Notes: generated from the sequence alone by a model not told the origin. A DNA stretch of 64,000 nucleotides from Oscillospiraceae bacterium (GCA_015066395.1 SVOL01000011.1:1-64000); one strand, 5' to 3'; numbered from the stretch's first letter, positions 1-8,083 are shown. Program-made: numbers and translations.

Positions 1-526
1 GAGTTTTGAGAGTAGGAACGATAAATCAAAAGTGGTACGATGTGGATTTTGCTGAAGTTATTGAAGAAAGAAAACGATACTATTCCGAATCTGTCAACTA
101 TCAAATGATTGCAGGGGATGTGAGGGATGGCAACTGGCTGACAAATGTTTCCGAAAAAAGTGTGCTATTGTTGTTATGGAAGGCGTGAGTATGTACTTGA
201 CCTCCAAAGAAGTACACGAATTAACAGAAAACCTGTGTGCGCATTTTGAACAGATTGTGTTTTTGATGGACTGCTATACTGTTTTGGCCGCCAAACTGTC
301 CAAGTACAAAAATCCAATAAATGATGTCGGTGTTACGGAGGTTTACGGCATAGATAATCCTGAGTTGTTTCAGCACGGCGAGTTTGTTTATGTCAAGGAA
401 CACGTAATGACGCCGCAAAAATACATAGATGAGTTGACTGGTATTGAGAAGTATATTTTCGGAAAACTATATGCAGGAAGTTTTTCCAAAAAGCTGTATC
501 GATTGTTTGAATATAGAAAAGTGTAA
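1..526 (+). pseudogene. LCM/Tcmp-type class I SAM O-methyltransferase, 5'-truncated by window edge and frameshifted
   Basis: Two reading frames joined end to end give one leucine-carboxyl-methyltransferase-like (polyketide O-methyltransferase) protein. The first frame is open from base 3 to 188 and holds the WYDVDF and IAGDVRD patches expected around the SAM-binding fold. The second runs from about 160 to 526 and begins with VVMEGVSMYLT, the next conserved block of the family. The frames meet near base 155-165, where loss of one base in the run gtgtgctatt would explain the shift. The N-terminus lies outside the window. A hairpin terminator follows. The family match is by motif recognition. 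The frameshift could be real decay or an assembly error. Confidence 0.6.
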
Positions 527-585
527 ACTACAATTTGTTGATTCGTTGCAACCTTGATATCTTTTTCGGTGCGACGTGCCAAAAT

Positions 586-620
586 GAAACATTCACCATT
601 TGGTGGGTGTTTCGTTTTTA
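586..620 (+). terminator. Rho-independent terminator after the methyltransferase remnant
   Basis: Stem GAAACATTCACC (586-597) pairs with GGTGGGTGTTTC (602-613) around a 4-base loop, using two G-T pairs, and is followed by GTTTTTA. Confidence 0.6.
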
Positions 621-705
621 TTACAGAGATGTATTTTGAACCGACGACCGACGGGTTCAAGACTCAGCGCGTTCGACCGATTTCACTCCCTCACCACGCC
701 ACTCA

Positions 706-734
706 TTGACGCTTTTTGTCGAATAGTGTATAAT
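706..734 (+). promoter_or_regulatory. sigma-A type promoter for the YwaF-like gene
   Basis: TTGACG at 706-711 and TATAAT at 729-734 are separated by 17 bases. They lie 35 bases upstream of the start at 769. Confidence 0.65.
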
Positions 735-768
735 TTAATCGTATTCTATCAAGAATTGGGGATTTGAT

Positions 769-1536
769 ATGAGGGATTTGTTTTTTAAATTGTTCGAATC
801 GTCGCACTTTGACACAGGAATTACCGTCACCGCTTTTTCGGTCTCACACATCATTTATATGGTGCTTATCTTCGGCTCGATAATCGGCGGTCATCTCCTG
901 CTTCGCAACAAGGCTTTGGAAGCAAAGACAAAAGCTATGCGAATTTTGGCCTATGTGTTAATGCTTTCATATTTTTCAGACTTTTTCGTACACGAATTTG
1001 TCTACGACGGATTGAATACCGATAAGCTGCCATTCCACGTATGTACCTTCCTTGGTGTGTTGGTCGCTTTTTCACAATTCAACCGAAACGGACACAAGGT
1101 AAGAGAACCTATTGCTATCTTATCCATTCTCACACCTATGATGTATCTCTGCTTCCCGGCAACCACCGGCGGCGGTGAGCCTTGGTGCTACCAGGCAGTT
1201 CAAACAATGTTCTTCCACAGCGTATTGATGGCTTGGGGCATTTTGAGCGTGTCATTAAAGATTGTCGAACCGCACATCAAAAAATCTTGGCAATGTGCAG
1301 TCTTGTTGGGAATAGTGACCCTTTGGGCAAAACTTGGTAACCTGCTTTACGAGCATAACTGGTTTTTCCTGGAAGAAGACGCTTTTTACATCGGCGTAGT
1401 CGAGCAGGGTATTATTCCTAAATGGACCTTAATGGTCATCAACCCTGTCGTGTGTTTCTTGGCAGTTTTAGGTTGTTACGGCGTGATCCACATAGTAACA
1501 GCAATAACAAGGAAAAAAGAATTGGTTAATACATAA
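769..1536 (+). CDS. TMEM164/YwaF-like (TIGR02206) integral membrane protein
   Basis: A 255-residue polytopic membrane protein with about seven hydrophobic segments (the first near residues 27-47). The segment around LPFHVCTFLGVLVAF resembles the family of YwaF-type intracellular-loop proteins related to TMEM164. The molecular function of bacterial members is not established. The ATG is preceded by GGGG at a suitable distance and by a consensus promoter. The gene stands alone and converges on the PQQ lipoprotein gene across a shared hairpin. Family assignment is from overall pattern and length (about 230-255 residues). Confidence 0.6.
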   Translation: MRDLFFKLFESSHFDTGITVTAFSVSHIIYMVLIFGSIIGGHLLLRNKALEAKTKAMRILAYVLMLSYFSDFFVHEFVYDGLNTDKLPFHVCTFLGVLVAFSQFNRNGHKVREPIAILSILTPMMYLCFPATTGGGEPWCYQAVQTMFFHSVLMAWGILSVSLKIVEPHIKKSWQCAVLLGIVTLWAKLGNLLYEHNWFFLEEDAFYIGVVEQGIIPKWTLMVINPVVCFLAVLGCYGVIHIVTAITRKKELVNT

Positions 1537-1541
1537 AATGA

Positions 1542-1620
1542 AAAGCCACCGGGTTTGATATGCACCCCAAAAATTAGACACTTTTGGAGGTTTATATCAG
1601 TTTCGGTGGCTTTGTTTTTA
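1542..1620. terminator. Bidirectional terminator with an insertion-like loop
   Basis: AAAGCCACCG (1542-1551) pairs with CGGTGGCTTT (1604-1613), followed by GTTTTTA. The long loop holds the sequence starting TGCACCCCAAAAATTAGACA at 1561, framed by GATAT and ATATC. That sequence resembles an IS terminal sequence left inside the hairpin. Confidence 0.55.
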
Positions 1621-3315
1621 CGATATTTTAATTCCGTGGATACCGCTGGCTCTTGTTCCGATGATCATTCGATCCTCGAAAATTACCGGCGAAGCCTCAC
1701 AGTTGGAGCCGACATTGACCTTGCTCAGTTCCGCACCCGTTTTGGAGTCGTGAAGTCGGACGTTACCGGCAGAATCGCACGAAACCACATAAGCCGTGCC
1801 GTCAGCATTATAAACAGCAACCGGCGAGCTCCAGGTGTAGTTTTTCATCGTGTACTCCCACACAACAGCACCTGTTTTGGTGTCGAAAGCGACCATCTTG
1901 CCGTCCGACATATTAGGACAACGGGCAATCGTGTAGATAATAAGTCCCTCTAAATCAGTGCCCTTTCGTCCGAGCAACGGCGACGACTGAACACCACCCG
2001 AAATATCGGGATAGGTCTTAACAGTGTACGGCACTTTCCAGACGATCTCACCCGTCTTGGCATTTAATTTGTAAATACATATCTCACCTGAGCCTTTGCC
2101 TTCACCCTCACTCGCAGTCTTTCTCAACGACGGTGCGGTGTAGATATAGCCGTTTCCGTTATCATCCCACTCAAAAACGGGAGTGGAGTTAGAATCGTCT
2201 TTTGTATCCTGTGCCCATACTACTTCCATTGTATCAAGGTCGATACAGAAGAACATACCGCCGTTATCCGAAATATAAAGATAGCGGTCAACGATTACAC
2301 AGCTTGCCTCAAAGCCAACTCGATAGCCCTTATCGGTGTTAACGGTTTTATAACGGATCTTGGCCGTTTCCTTCGGGTTCATAGTGAGTGTTCCCGCCGA
2401 CTTATCGTACTGCGTATTAAGCTTGATGGTGTAAAGTATTCCGCTCTCACCGGGCCAGATGAGCGTATCGGTCTCGGCATCGACAAGCGGTGACGAGTCG
2501 AAAGCATACCATGCACGCTGCGCGTAGGAATCCTTGCCGCTTCGCTCATAAAGAATACTGCCGTCAATAAGACTGATCGCATACATCCTCGGTTGTTTGC
2601 CGTCAATAGCAATACCTGAACCGACGTAAAGAATAGGATAGCCTCTCGGATCAATAGCGCCTGCACCCTTAAAATTCATACCGATATCAAGCGGGTTGCG
2701 GGTACGGGCACCGGTATCAAGGTCATAGAAGTAAATGTTTCCGTCAAGCGTCGCATAGATGACCTCAACGAGACCGTCCTTCTGCTTGGCACTGTCGTAC
2801 ATATTCATAATACTCTTGGTTTCTTTATCCCAACGAACCAGCAACGGCTGACCTGTCCAACCACTGCCGCCCCAGCCGTTCATATATCCGACCGATTTCT
2901 CCCACACTTTAGTAAGCGTCTTGTTCTGAACGTTGCCGACGCCGTAAGTTGCGTCACTACGGTAGTTATTGCCTCGGAATGTGGCGATACCTTCCAGTTT
3001 AAAATAATCCTCGGGAGAACCGAATGAGATCGACTCGCTACGGTTAAATGAGTCTACCATTTCGCCGTTTGCAATTATCTGCCAGCGTTTTACCCACTTA
3101 TCGGGATGGGTAGAATCAACGCTTGTCGCCGACATAGTATAGGTCGGCTTCGGTTGTGGCGGTGTTACGGGTTCGCCCGAACTGTTGACCGACGCCATCT
3201 CGGACGAGCTGTTGGTTCCCAGCGGGTTTTTGCCGCAGCAGACCAAAAACATCGTACATCCCACCAACAGAAGTGCAACACAGCACATCACAAGGCGAAT
3301 TTTAAACTTCTTCAT
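1618..3315 (-). CDS. PQQ-like beta-propeller lipoprotein
   Basis: A 565-residue exported protein. The N-terminus has a basic stretch, a hydrophobic core and an LVGC lipobox (Cys 20), which suggests a membrane-anchored lipoprotein. A Ser/Pro-rich linker follows. The rest is repeated propeller blades of the PQQ/BamB-like type, with recurring units such as YATLDGNIYFYDLDTG and FDTKTGAVVWEYT. Such propellers usually act as extracellular binding scaffolds. No enzymatic residues are evident, and without a PQQ-dehydrogenase partner nearby I do not claim PQQ binding. The start has a strong GGAGG eight bases upstream and a good promoter at 3364-3392. It converges with the YwaF-like gene. Confidence 0.75.
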   Translation of the reverse strand: MKKFKIRLVMCCVALLLVGCTMFLVCCGKNPLGTNSSSEMASVNSSGEPVTPPQPKPTYTMSATSVDSTHPDKWVKRWQIIANGEMVDSFNRSESISFGSPEDYFKLEGIATFRGNNYRSDATYGVGNVQNKTLTKVWEKSVGYMNGWGGSGWTGQPLLVRWDKETKSIMNMYDSAKQKDGLVEVIYATLDGNIYFYDLDTGARTRNPLDIGMNFKGAGAIDPRGYPILYVGSGIAIDGKQPRMYAISLIDGSILYERSGKDSYAQRAWYAFDSSPLVDAETDTLIWPGESGILYTIKLNTQYDKSAGTLTMNPKETAKIRYKTVNTDKGYRVGFEASCVIVDRYLYISDNGGMFFCIDLDTMEVVWAQDTKDDSNSTPVFEWDDNGNGYIYTAPSLRKTASEGEGKGSGEICIYKLNAKTGEIVWKVPYTVKTYPDISGGVQSSPLLGRKGTDLEGLIIYTIARCPNMSDGKMVAFDTKTGAVVWEYTMKNYTWSSPVAVYNADGTAYVVSCDSAGNVRLHDSKTGAELSKVNVGSNCEASPVIFEDRMIIGTRASGIHGIKIS

Positions 3316-3363
3316 TTTAAAAGCCTCCGGATATCAGAAACAAATATGTTTGATTTCAATAGG

Positions 3364-3392
3364 ATTATATCAACTATTTCGACAAAATTCAA
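3364..3392 (-). promoter_or_regulatory. sigma-A type promoter for the PQQ-like lipoprotein
   Basis: On the minus strand TTGAAT (3392-3387) and TATAAT (3369-3364) are 17 bases apart. Confidence 0.6.
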
Positions 3393-3419
3393 GTTACAAA
3401 ATTGTTACAATTATGGTTA

Positions 3420-3497
3420 GTGTTTTCACGATGAAAATCCTTGATTTTCATCACACGCTTTCAGCGTGGCGGCAAAACCTTGCCGCCGTGAAAACAC
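3420..3497. repeat. Three-armed palindromic repeat, copy A
   Basis: A perfect 11-bp closing stem, GTGTTTTCACG (3420-3430) with CGTGAAAACAC (3487-3497), encloses three perfect hairpins. These are ATGAAAATC/GATTTTCAT (3431-3451), CACGCT/AGCGTG (3454-3468) and GCGGCAA/TTGCCGC (3469-3486). A related copy in the opposite orientation is at 40493-40564. It lies between the end of greA and the PQQ lipoprotein promoter. Confidence 0.8.
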
Positions 3498-3511
3498 GGC
3501 GCGGCAAAAGC

Positions 3512-4006
3512 TCACAAAAGCGGTGCGGAGCCATCGTCCTCACTCTTCTCGATCCGTTTTATCTCGACCGAATAAGCGCCGGCTTCACCCGATACTGTGA
3601 CCTTATCGCCGACCTTGCGACCCAAAATCGCCGCACCTAACGGCGATTCCTTGCTGATGCGGCTATCCAGCGGATTCGTTCTGACCGTTGTTACGACTTG
3701 AACCGTATCCTCGTCGCCGTCTTCTATAAATAAAAGTGTGACCTTGTCATAAAGACCCACTTCGTCAGCGGCCGACTTGTCCTCGATGATCTTCGCAGTC
3801 TTTATCATTTTTTCCAAGTATCTTATTCGGCCCTTGTTTTTGTTTAAGGCCTGCTTAGCCGCCTTGTATTCAAAATTTTCGCTGAGGTCGCCGTACGAAC
3901 GGGTCAACTGCACCTCGGCGATAAGCTCGGGCATAAGCACTAACTTTCGGTGCTCGAGTTCCTCTTGCATCTTTTTTATATCATTGGCTGTAAGTTCATT
4001 ATTCAT
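3512..4006 (-). CDS. greA: Transcription elongation factor GreA
   Basis: A 164-residue protein with the GreA/GreB layout: an N-terminal antiparallel coiled coil (about residues 1-75) and a C-terminal FKBP-like domain. The YGDLSENFEYKAAKQ block matches the conserved GreA signature at the coiled-coil tip region, and SPLGAAILGRKVGD is typical of the C-terminal domain. It rescues backtracked RNA polymerase by stimulating transcript cleavage. I start it at the ATG of MNNELTAND because GGAGAAG lies just upstream; an ATG eight codons earlier lacks such a site. It is downstream of the zinc-ribbon gene on the same strand. Confidence 0.9.
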   Translation of the reverse strand: MNNELTANDIKKMQEELEHRKLVLMPELIAEVQLTRSYGDLSENFEYKAAKQALNKNKGRIRYLEKMIKTAKIIEDKSAADEVGLYDKVTLLFIEDGDEDTVQVVTTVRTNPLDSRISKESPLGAAILGRKVGDKVTVSGEAGAYSVEIKRIEKSEDDGSAPLL

Positions 4007-4029
4007 TTGCTTCTCCGATAGTATGACCA

Positions 4030-4066
4030 ACGGCGTCGGCTGGAAATAGCCGACGCCGTATTTTTT
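4030..4066. terminator. Strong GC hairpin between zinc-ribbon gene and greA
   Basis: ACGGCGTCGGCT pairs with AGCCGACGCCGT around a six-base loop. The T-run (ATTTTTT) follows on the plus strand, so it fits a plus-strand terminator better, although both flanking genes are on the minus strand. Confidence 0.5.
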
Positions 4067-4091
4067 GGGTTTTAAGTTTTAATGATACTGC

Positions 4092-6062
4092 TTAATAGTA
4101 GATGCCGCCTGCATAACTGTCGTTAGGAATAACAGTTCCGGTACCGCCATAGTAGTCATCACCGTAATAATCGTCACCATAGAAATCGTCGCCGTAGAAA
4201 TCATCAATTTCGTCGTCCTGCTGGCTTCCGTTTATAAACGACTCAATAGCGTCGATGTACTCTGCAGGAATTGAAGTGCCCTTAAGTTTTTCGATAATGG
4301 CATTAACATCAATACCCTCTAACATCTCGGATACGGCCTCGTCGTCTTCCGCATTTATAATGTTGTCGCTCGGAACGGTGATGGCAGCAGGATCCTTAAG
4401 GGTCGTCTCACAAATAATACCGATATATACGGTACCCTTGCTGAGAATGTTCATAGTCATCTTCGAGGTTTTCTCAGAAGATTCGAGCTTAAATTCGATA
4501 GCGGGTTCAAGATCGGCAATAGCCTTGGGAGTATCGCTGGATATCTGATCCTTATAAAGATCCTTGTTGGGAGTAATGCGGACATTTGCGTTGATATAAC
4601 CCTTCTTAGCGGTCTTGAGATCATAATCGGTAACGCTGATAACAGCATACTTCTCATCTGCGACCTTTACGTCAAAATCGATTGCGAGCTTAGAACCATT
4701 GACCTTACCCGAACCGGCAATGGATAAGTTTCCGTCCATATCAAACATTTCGCCGTTGATAACCAGCTTGGCACCAACCTCAGATCCGTCACGAACCATT
4801 ACGTACTCGGCAACGTTTTTCTTGTCGATAACCAGTCTGCGGCCTACGATCTCGCTTGCGCCGTTAACAAATGTAACGATCTCAAGCATTTCTTCATCGT
4901 CAAGATCTTCCTCTGCCTTAAGGTCATCAAGTGTCTCTTCGATGGCATCCTTGAAATCACCGTAATAGTCGCCGCTTTCGATAACTTCAGCATCAATAAG
5001 AACTTTCTGAGCATCCTTGATGATAGCCTTGACGTCCTTATCGTCCTTAAGTTCCTTCAAAACAGCAACAGAAACATCGGCAAGAGTTTCTTCCGAGATA
5101 GAATAGGTCAGAGCCGTGAGCTTCTGCTCAACACCCTTAACGGAAATTTCTTCCTTTTCTTCGGAAACGTCATCGATATTCTCGAAAACGATCTTTACAT
5201 ACTTTTCAGCAAGTTTTCTGACGACCTTTGCGTCAGGAGCGGCCTTAGCAATGACCTCGGGAGTAAGAGCGGTTTTATCCATCTCAGCCTTTAAGATCTT
5301 ATTGGTGAGATCACCCAGACCTACATAGGCATTGCCTTCGCCGAAATCAAGAATTGCGTTGGCCGAAACGATGCTCTTATTATCAACAAGCAGACTAACG
5401 GCACCCGAAAAAAGATTGCCCTTTAATCCGGCATCAACGGTAGCGGAGATGTTATTGACCCAGGAAAGATCAATCTCCTGACCTGCGGCATCGTTGATAA
5501 GCTTCTGGGCATCCTCACTCAGAACAAAGCTTACTTTGCCGGTCTCGGCAACACCATCTGTAATGCTGCTCAATGCCTTCTCGTAGTAATCGGTAAACTC
5601 ATCGGCAAAAGCCTTTACACTCTGCTGCTCGACAAAACGCATATACTGTGCGTCGTTGCCGAAGAGCTTAACGGCAAAACCGATAACGGGAGTCCAGAAT
5701 GCAAACACCAGACAAGCAACCAGTACGAGCGGAAGCACAGTGAAGATAGCAACCTTCAACCATGTCTTTTTCTTCTTCGCCTTAGGAGCTGCGGGCTCTT
5801 CCTCAGCCACAGGCACTGCTTCTTCAACAACGGGAGCAGGCTCTGCTACCGGCTCAACTTCAGGAGTGGCTTCGGGTTCTGCCGCAGGAGCCTCAACAAC
5901 AGGCTCTGCAACCACGGGTTCTTCAACTGCCGCTGCGGCAACAGGTGCTGCCTCTTCTACGGGAGCTTCCTCTATGGGAGCAAACTCATTCTTTCCGCAC
6001 TTCGAGCAGAAGGCCGCGTCGTCTTCCAGTACGGCGTTACAGTTTATACACTTTTTACTCAT
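4092..6062 (-). CDS. Zinc-ribbon membrane protein with large extracytoplasmic domain and Tyr/Asp-rich tail
   Basis: A 656-residue protein not matched to a named family. An N-terminal zinc ribbon (C5xxC8 and C19xxC22) is followed by a long Glu/Pro/Ala/Val-rich linker (about 28-95), a KAKKKK stop-transfer patch and one membrane helix (about 101-123). About 530 further residues are predicted to lie outside the membrane. The C-terminus carries near-repeats of the type FYGDD/YYGDD and ends in GGIYY. Similar zinc-ribbon/TM proteins are common in Clostridia, usually without known function. I start it at MSKKCINC (6062), where an AAAGG sequence precedes the ATG, rather than 15 codons upstream. A consensus promoter lies at 6130-6158. 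Confidence 0.65.
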   Translation of the reverse strand: MSKKCINCNAVLEDDAAFCSKCGKNEFAPIEEAPVEEAAPVAAAAVEEPVVAEPVVEAPAAEPEATPEVEPVAEPAPVVEEAVPVAEEEPAAPKAKKKKTWLKVAIFTVLPLVLVACLVFAFWTPVIGFAVKLFGNDAQYMRFVEQQSVKAFADEFTDYYEKALSSITDGVAETGKVSFVLSEDAQKLINDAAGQEIDLSWVNNISATVDAGLKGNLFSGAVSLLVDNKSIVSANAILDFGEGNAYVGLGDLTNKILKAEMDKTALTPEVIAKAAPDAKVVRKLAEKYVKIVFENIDDVSEEKEEISVKGVEQKLTALTYSISEETLADVSVAVLKELKDDKDVKAIIKDAQKVLIDAEVIESGDYYGDFKDAIEETLDDLKAEEDLDDEEMLEIVTFVNGASEIVGRRLVIDKKNVAEYVMVRDGSEVGAKLVINGEMFDMDGNLSIAGSGKVNGSKLAIDFDVKVADEKYAVISVTDYDLKTAKKGYINANVRITPNKDLYKDQISSDTPKAIADLEPAIEFKLESSEKTSKMTMNILSKGTVYIGIICETTLKDPAAITVPSDNIINAEDDEAVSEMLEGIDVNAIIEKLKGTSIPAEYIDAIESFINGSQQDDEIDDFYGDDFYGDDYYGDDYYGGTGTVIPNDSYAGGIYY

Positions 6063-6129
6063 AACAACTTTCACCTTTCTGTGAATGTATTTAAATAAGT
6101 GCCGCAAAAAAGCAAATACTTACACCTCA

Positions 6130-6158
6130 ATTATACTGACTTCTTTTTAAAATGTCAA
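6130..6158 (-). promoter_or_regulatory. Consensus sigma-A promoter for the zinc-ribbon gene
   Basis: On the minus strand, TTGACA (6158-6153) and TATAAT (6135-6130) are 17 bases apart, a perfect match to consensus. Confidence 0.75.
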
Positions 6159-6507
6159 TGACTGCTCTTAAGGTTTATAGCGTTAAATCGCTGAATTTTC
6201 AAGGTTTTTTCAAGGCATTTTACTAAATAAATACCGAATATTAATAAAAAACAGGTCGCAACACGGTCAAATCAAGCGTGTCACAAACCTGCTCTTGTCG
6301 TTTATTATTTCATTTTTTCTATCAGTTCAGTAAGCCATTGGGGCGATTTTGAACCGATGGGTTGGAGTTCACCGTTTCCTGCCCAACTTCACCGAGCCGA
6401 AAGGTAAACCAAATGCGCGATTAAGGGTATGGTTTCACCCTGCTGGGTCGAAGTAGTCGACATCAACTCACTTTGGTGTCCCAATTCGCAAAAATGTCAA
6501 CATTTCA
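6159..6507. other. Gene-free stretch between zinc-ribbon promoter and barstar
   Basis: Apart from the spoVAD tail relic at 6389-6471, I see only AT-rich sequence and weak short inverted repeats (for example around 6250-6300). No supportable gene is present. Confidence 0.5.
6389..6471 (-). pseudogene. Relic copy of the spoVAD 3' end (tail copy 3)
   Basis: On the minus strand this reads LMSTTSTQQGETIPLIAHLV, then YLSAR and a stop. It closely parallels the C-terminus of SpoVAD, which reads LMSTTSTQQGESIPSIAHLV. Most DNA differences are synonymous (for example the codons for the TT in STTST). The tail is therefore a diverged homologous piece and not a recent duplicate. Nothing of spoVAD is recognisable upstream of it. 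Confidence 0.7.
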
Positions 6508-6813
6508 TTATTTTTCTACGGTCAATTTTATTTGTTTGTATTCCTCTTCTGCTTCTTGAAACACTAAGATTATTTTTTCAACCTCTTCCGTAAGTTTCAT
6601 AGAGGCCGCGGTTTTAGGCTTAAATATTATTTTTATATTTGCAGGAACATACATTATGCCGGTAACAGCATCCCATAACGCGTCTAAATTACAGCCATAA
6701 AACTGCGGCAGCTCCAATTCTTTTTTTATTAATTCGTGGATCTCTCCCAAATATTTGCAATCAGAAAAATCAAGGACTCTATCCTTACTGTGTAAATACT
6801 CCGTACTATTCAT
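6508..6813 (-). CDS. Barstar-family ribonuclease inhibitor (immunity/antitoxin)
   Basis: A 101-residue protein similar to barstar across its length. The blocks KKELELPQFYGCNLDALWDA and VFQEAEEEYKQIKLT correspond to the barnase-binding helix/loop and the C-terminal part of barstar. The Asp and Glu used for active-site blocking in barstar are in conserved positions (LDALWD and the following Glu region). The start is the ATG at 6813 with AAGGAG upstream. It begins 10 bases after the stop of the barnase-like gene, which implies co-translation. It should neutralise the upstream RNase in the cytoplasm. Confidence 0.88.
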   Translation of the reverse strand: MNSTEYLHSKDRVLDFSDCKYLGEIHELIKKELELPQFYGCNLDALWDAVTGIMYVPANIKIIFKPKTAASMKLTEEVEKIILVFQEAEEEYKQIKLTVEK

Positions 6814-6823
6814 ATTTATCTCC

Positions 6824-7423
6824 TTAGTGTATTTGTACAAATGTCCTATAATGATCGTATGTGGCAAAAACTAAGCCGTCATTTGAGTATATCAATCTAT
6901 GTTCATTTCTATACCCTTTGTCATAATTGATATCCGCCTCATACCACACTCTGCCAGGGGAAGATGGCAAGTGACCGTTTCGGTTTTTATAAATATCACC
7001 ACCAATCACTTTGCCGGGTGCAACAAGGCTCAGATTTCCCAAAAAACTCACCCAGCCCGCATTTTGTGCTTGTTTTTTACTGATATAGTTAGATGGCAAC
7101 CTGCCGTATGTTTTTAAATATACGTCAACCCCGTTTTGTCCATCTTGTGTCGCAGCACCAAAGTAAACCGCTTTCATCGGTATAACTCTACAACCACATC
7201 TATAATGTACAGGGGGTTCGATTTCCAAAATTTCATGGATGTTGTATACTTTTCCATGTTCCCCTGAACAATAAGAACAGGCGGTTGGGCTTAACGTTGA
7301 TAACCAATTCTTATACTCAGAACTCTTGTGTGTTGTGGGTTTAAAAGATTCAAATAAATCTTTTGTCACCACCAATTCTAAATATAATGGTTGCGAGTAT
7401 GTTTTTCTCACATATAAACTCAT
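6824..7423 (-). CDS. Barnase-family ribonuclease with MuF-like (phage minor head) N-terminal segment
   Basis: A 199-residue protein. Residues about 98-199 align with barnase end to end: VAPGKVIGGDIYKNRNGHLP, WYEADINY, RLIYS and DHYRTF. The catalytic trio is retained (Glu 162, Arg 176 or 172, His 191). Residues about 36-82 carry C49xxC52, HGKVY, PPVHY and CGC (76-78). This resembles the Cys/His cluster at the end of phage Mu F-like minor head proteins, a known carrier module of polymorphic toxins. No signal peptide is seen. A strong AAAGGAG precedes the ATG. Paired with barstar downstream, it forms a toxin/immunity module. The carrier is much shorter than full MuF toxins, so this may be a truncated cassette. 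Confidence 0.85.
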   Translation of the reverse strand: MSLYVRKTYSQPLYLELVVTKDLFESFKPTTHKSSEYKNWLSTLSPTACSYCSGEHGKVYNIHEILEIEPPVHYRCGCRVIPMKAVYFGAATQDGQNGVDVYLKTYGRLPSNYISKKQAQNAGWVSFLGNLSLVAPGKVIGGDIYKNRNGHLPSSPGRVWYEADINYDKGYRNEHRLIYSNDGLVFATYDHYRTFVQIH

Positions 7424-7610
7424 ATTTTTCTCCTTTTATTTTGTAAGAGAATAAATATCTCTCAATATATAGGGAGAAAACTGTCAAAAGTTATACTGAA
7501 AAATGCAACAAAAAGACAAAAGTTTAAAAAATTTATAAACCCCCTGCTTTAATCACATATTAATTCTATATATACCACAATTCAATATCTTTTTCAAATG
7601 GTATAATAAC

Positions 7611-7644
7611 AAAAGCGTGTGCTGTCTATCGGCACACGCTTTTT
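7611..7644. terminator. Bidirectional hairpin terminator
   Basis: AAAAGCGTGTGC (7611-7622) pairs with GCACACGCTTTT (7632-7643). It lies between the barnase gene and tail copy 2, downstream of the latter. Confidence 0.65.
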
Positions 7645-7690
7645 CGGTTTATCTTGTGCTTTTGTACGCTTGCAACAGCGGCTCACCGAT

Positions 7691-7870
7691 CTCACTCCAC
7701 CGAAAGGTGGACCAAATGGGCTATTGAGGGTATTGATTCACCCTGCTGGGTCGATGTCGTAGACATCAGCGCACCTGTCGCGCAGACTAAGATTTTTTTC
7801 AAATTTCCCTGCTCCATCTGTTGCAAAACACACGAGCACAACACGCTTCCGCAACAGCCGCAGCCCGAAC
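7691..7870 (-). repeat. Duplicated 3' end of spoVAD (tail copy 2)
   Basis: This 180-bp stretch matches 11824-12003 with only seven differences by eye. It includes the SpoVAD C-terminal region CGCCGSVLCS, VLQQMEQGNLK, ILVCATGALMSTTSTQQGE and the same stop. It is in the same orientation as the intact gene and forms a direct repeat that brackets the citrate-lyase/fumarase block. Confidence 0.92.
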
Positions 7871-8012
7871 CTGTACCTATAATACAATCGTCTTCCCAAA
7901 GTAAGACAGTTTCTTTTGCCCCTTCGTCACAAGAAAGTCCTGCGCATTTAAGAAAGTCCTGCCAAATCGTTTTTTTCCTCTTATCAAATTGTCTTACCAA
8001 TTCAATATACAT
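7692..8012 (-). pseudogene. In-frame chimera: N-terminus of citrate lyase ligase (citC') fused to SpoVAD C-terminus
   Basis: A 106-codon open frame. Residues 1 to about 48 (from MYIELVRQFDKRKKTIW to DDCIIGTGS) look like the N-terminal GNAT-like part of citrate lyase ligase (CitC), which acetylates the CitD prosthetic group. The position next to a divergent citD supports this. The remainder is the duplicated SpoVAD tail, joined without a frame break at about 7871. The ligase nucleotidyl-transfer domain is absent, so ligase activity is not expected. A purine-rich site precedes the ATG. The CitC identity is inferred from a short match; the SpoVAD part is certain. Confidence 0.65.
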
Positions 8013-8083
8013 ACCGTTTCCACCAATTATAAATCTTTAATTAGATTATAACTTATAAGCACCTTAATTGTAAAAGGTTAAAA

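Noticed and set aside
1555-1953. A 132-codon frame antisense to the PQQ lipoprotein
   Set aside because: It has no ribosome site and overlaps a well-supported gene.
3420-3497. tRNA gene
   Set aside because: The outline resembles a cloverleaf but the T-loop (TTCRA), D-loop GG and proper arm lengths are missing.
5656-6084. A Ser/Thr/Gly-rich antisense frame
   Set aside because: It mirrors the Glu/Ala/Pro repeats of the zinc-ribbon gene on the other strand.
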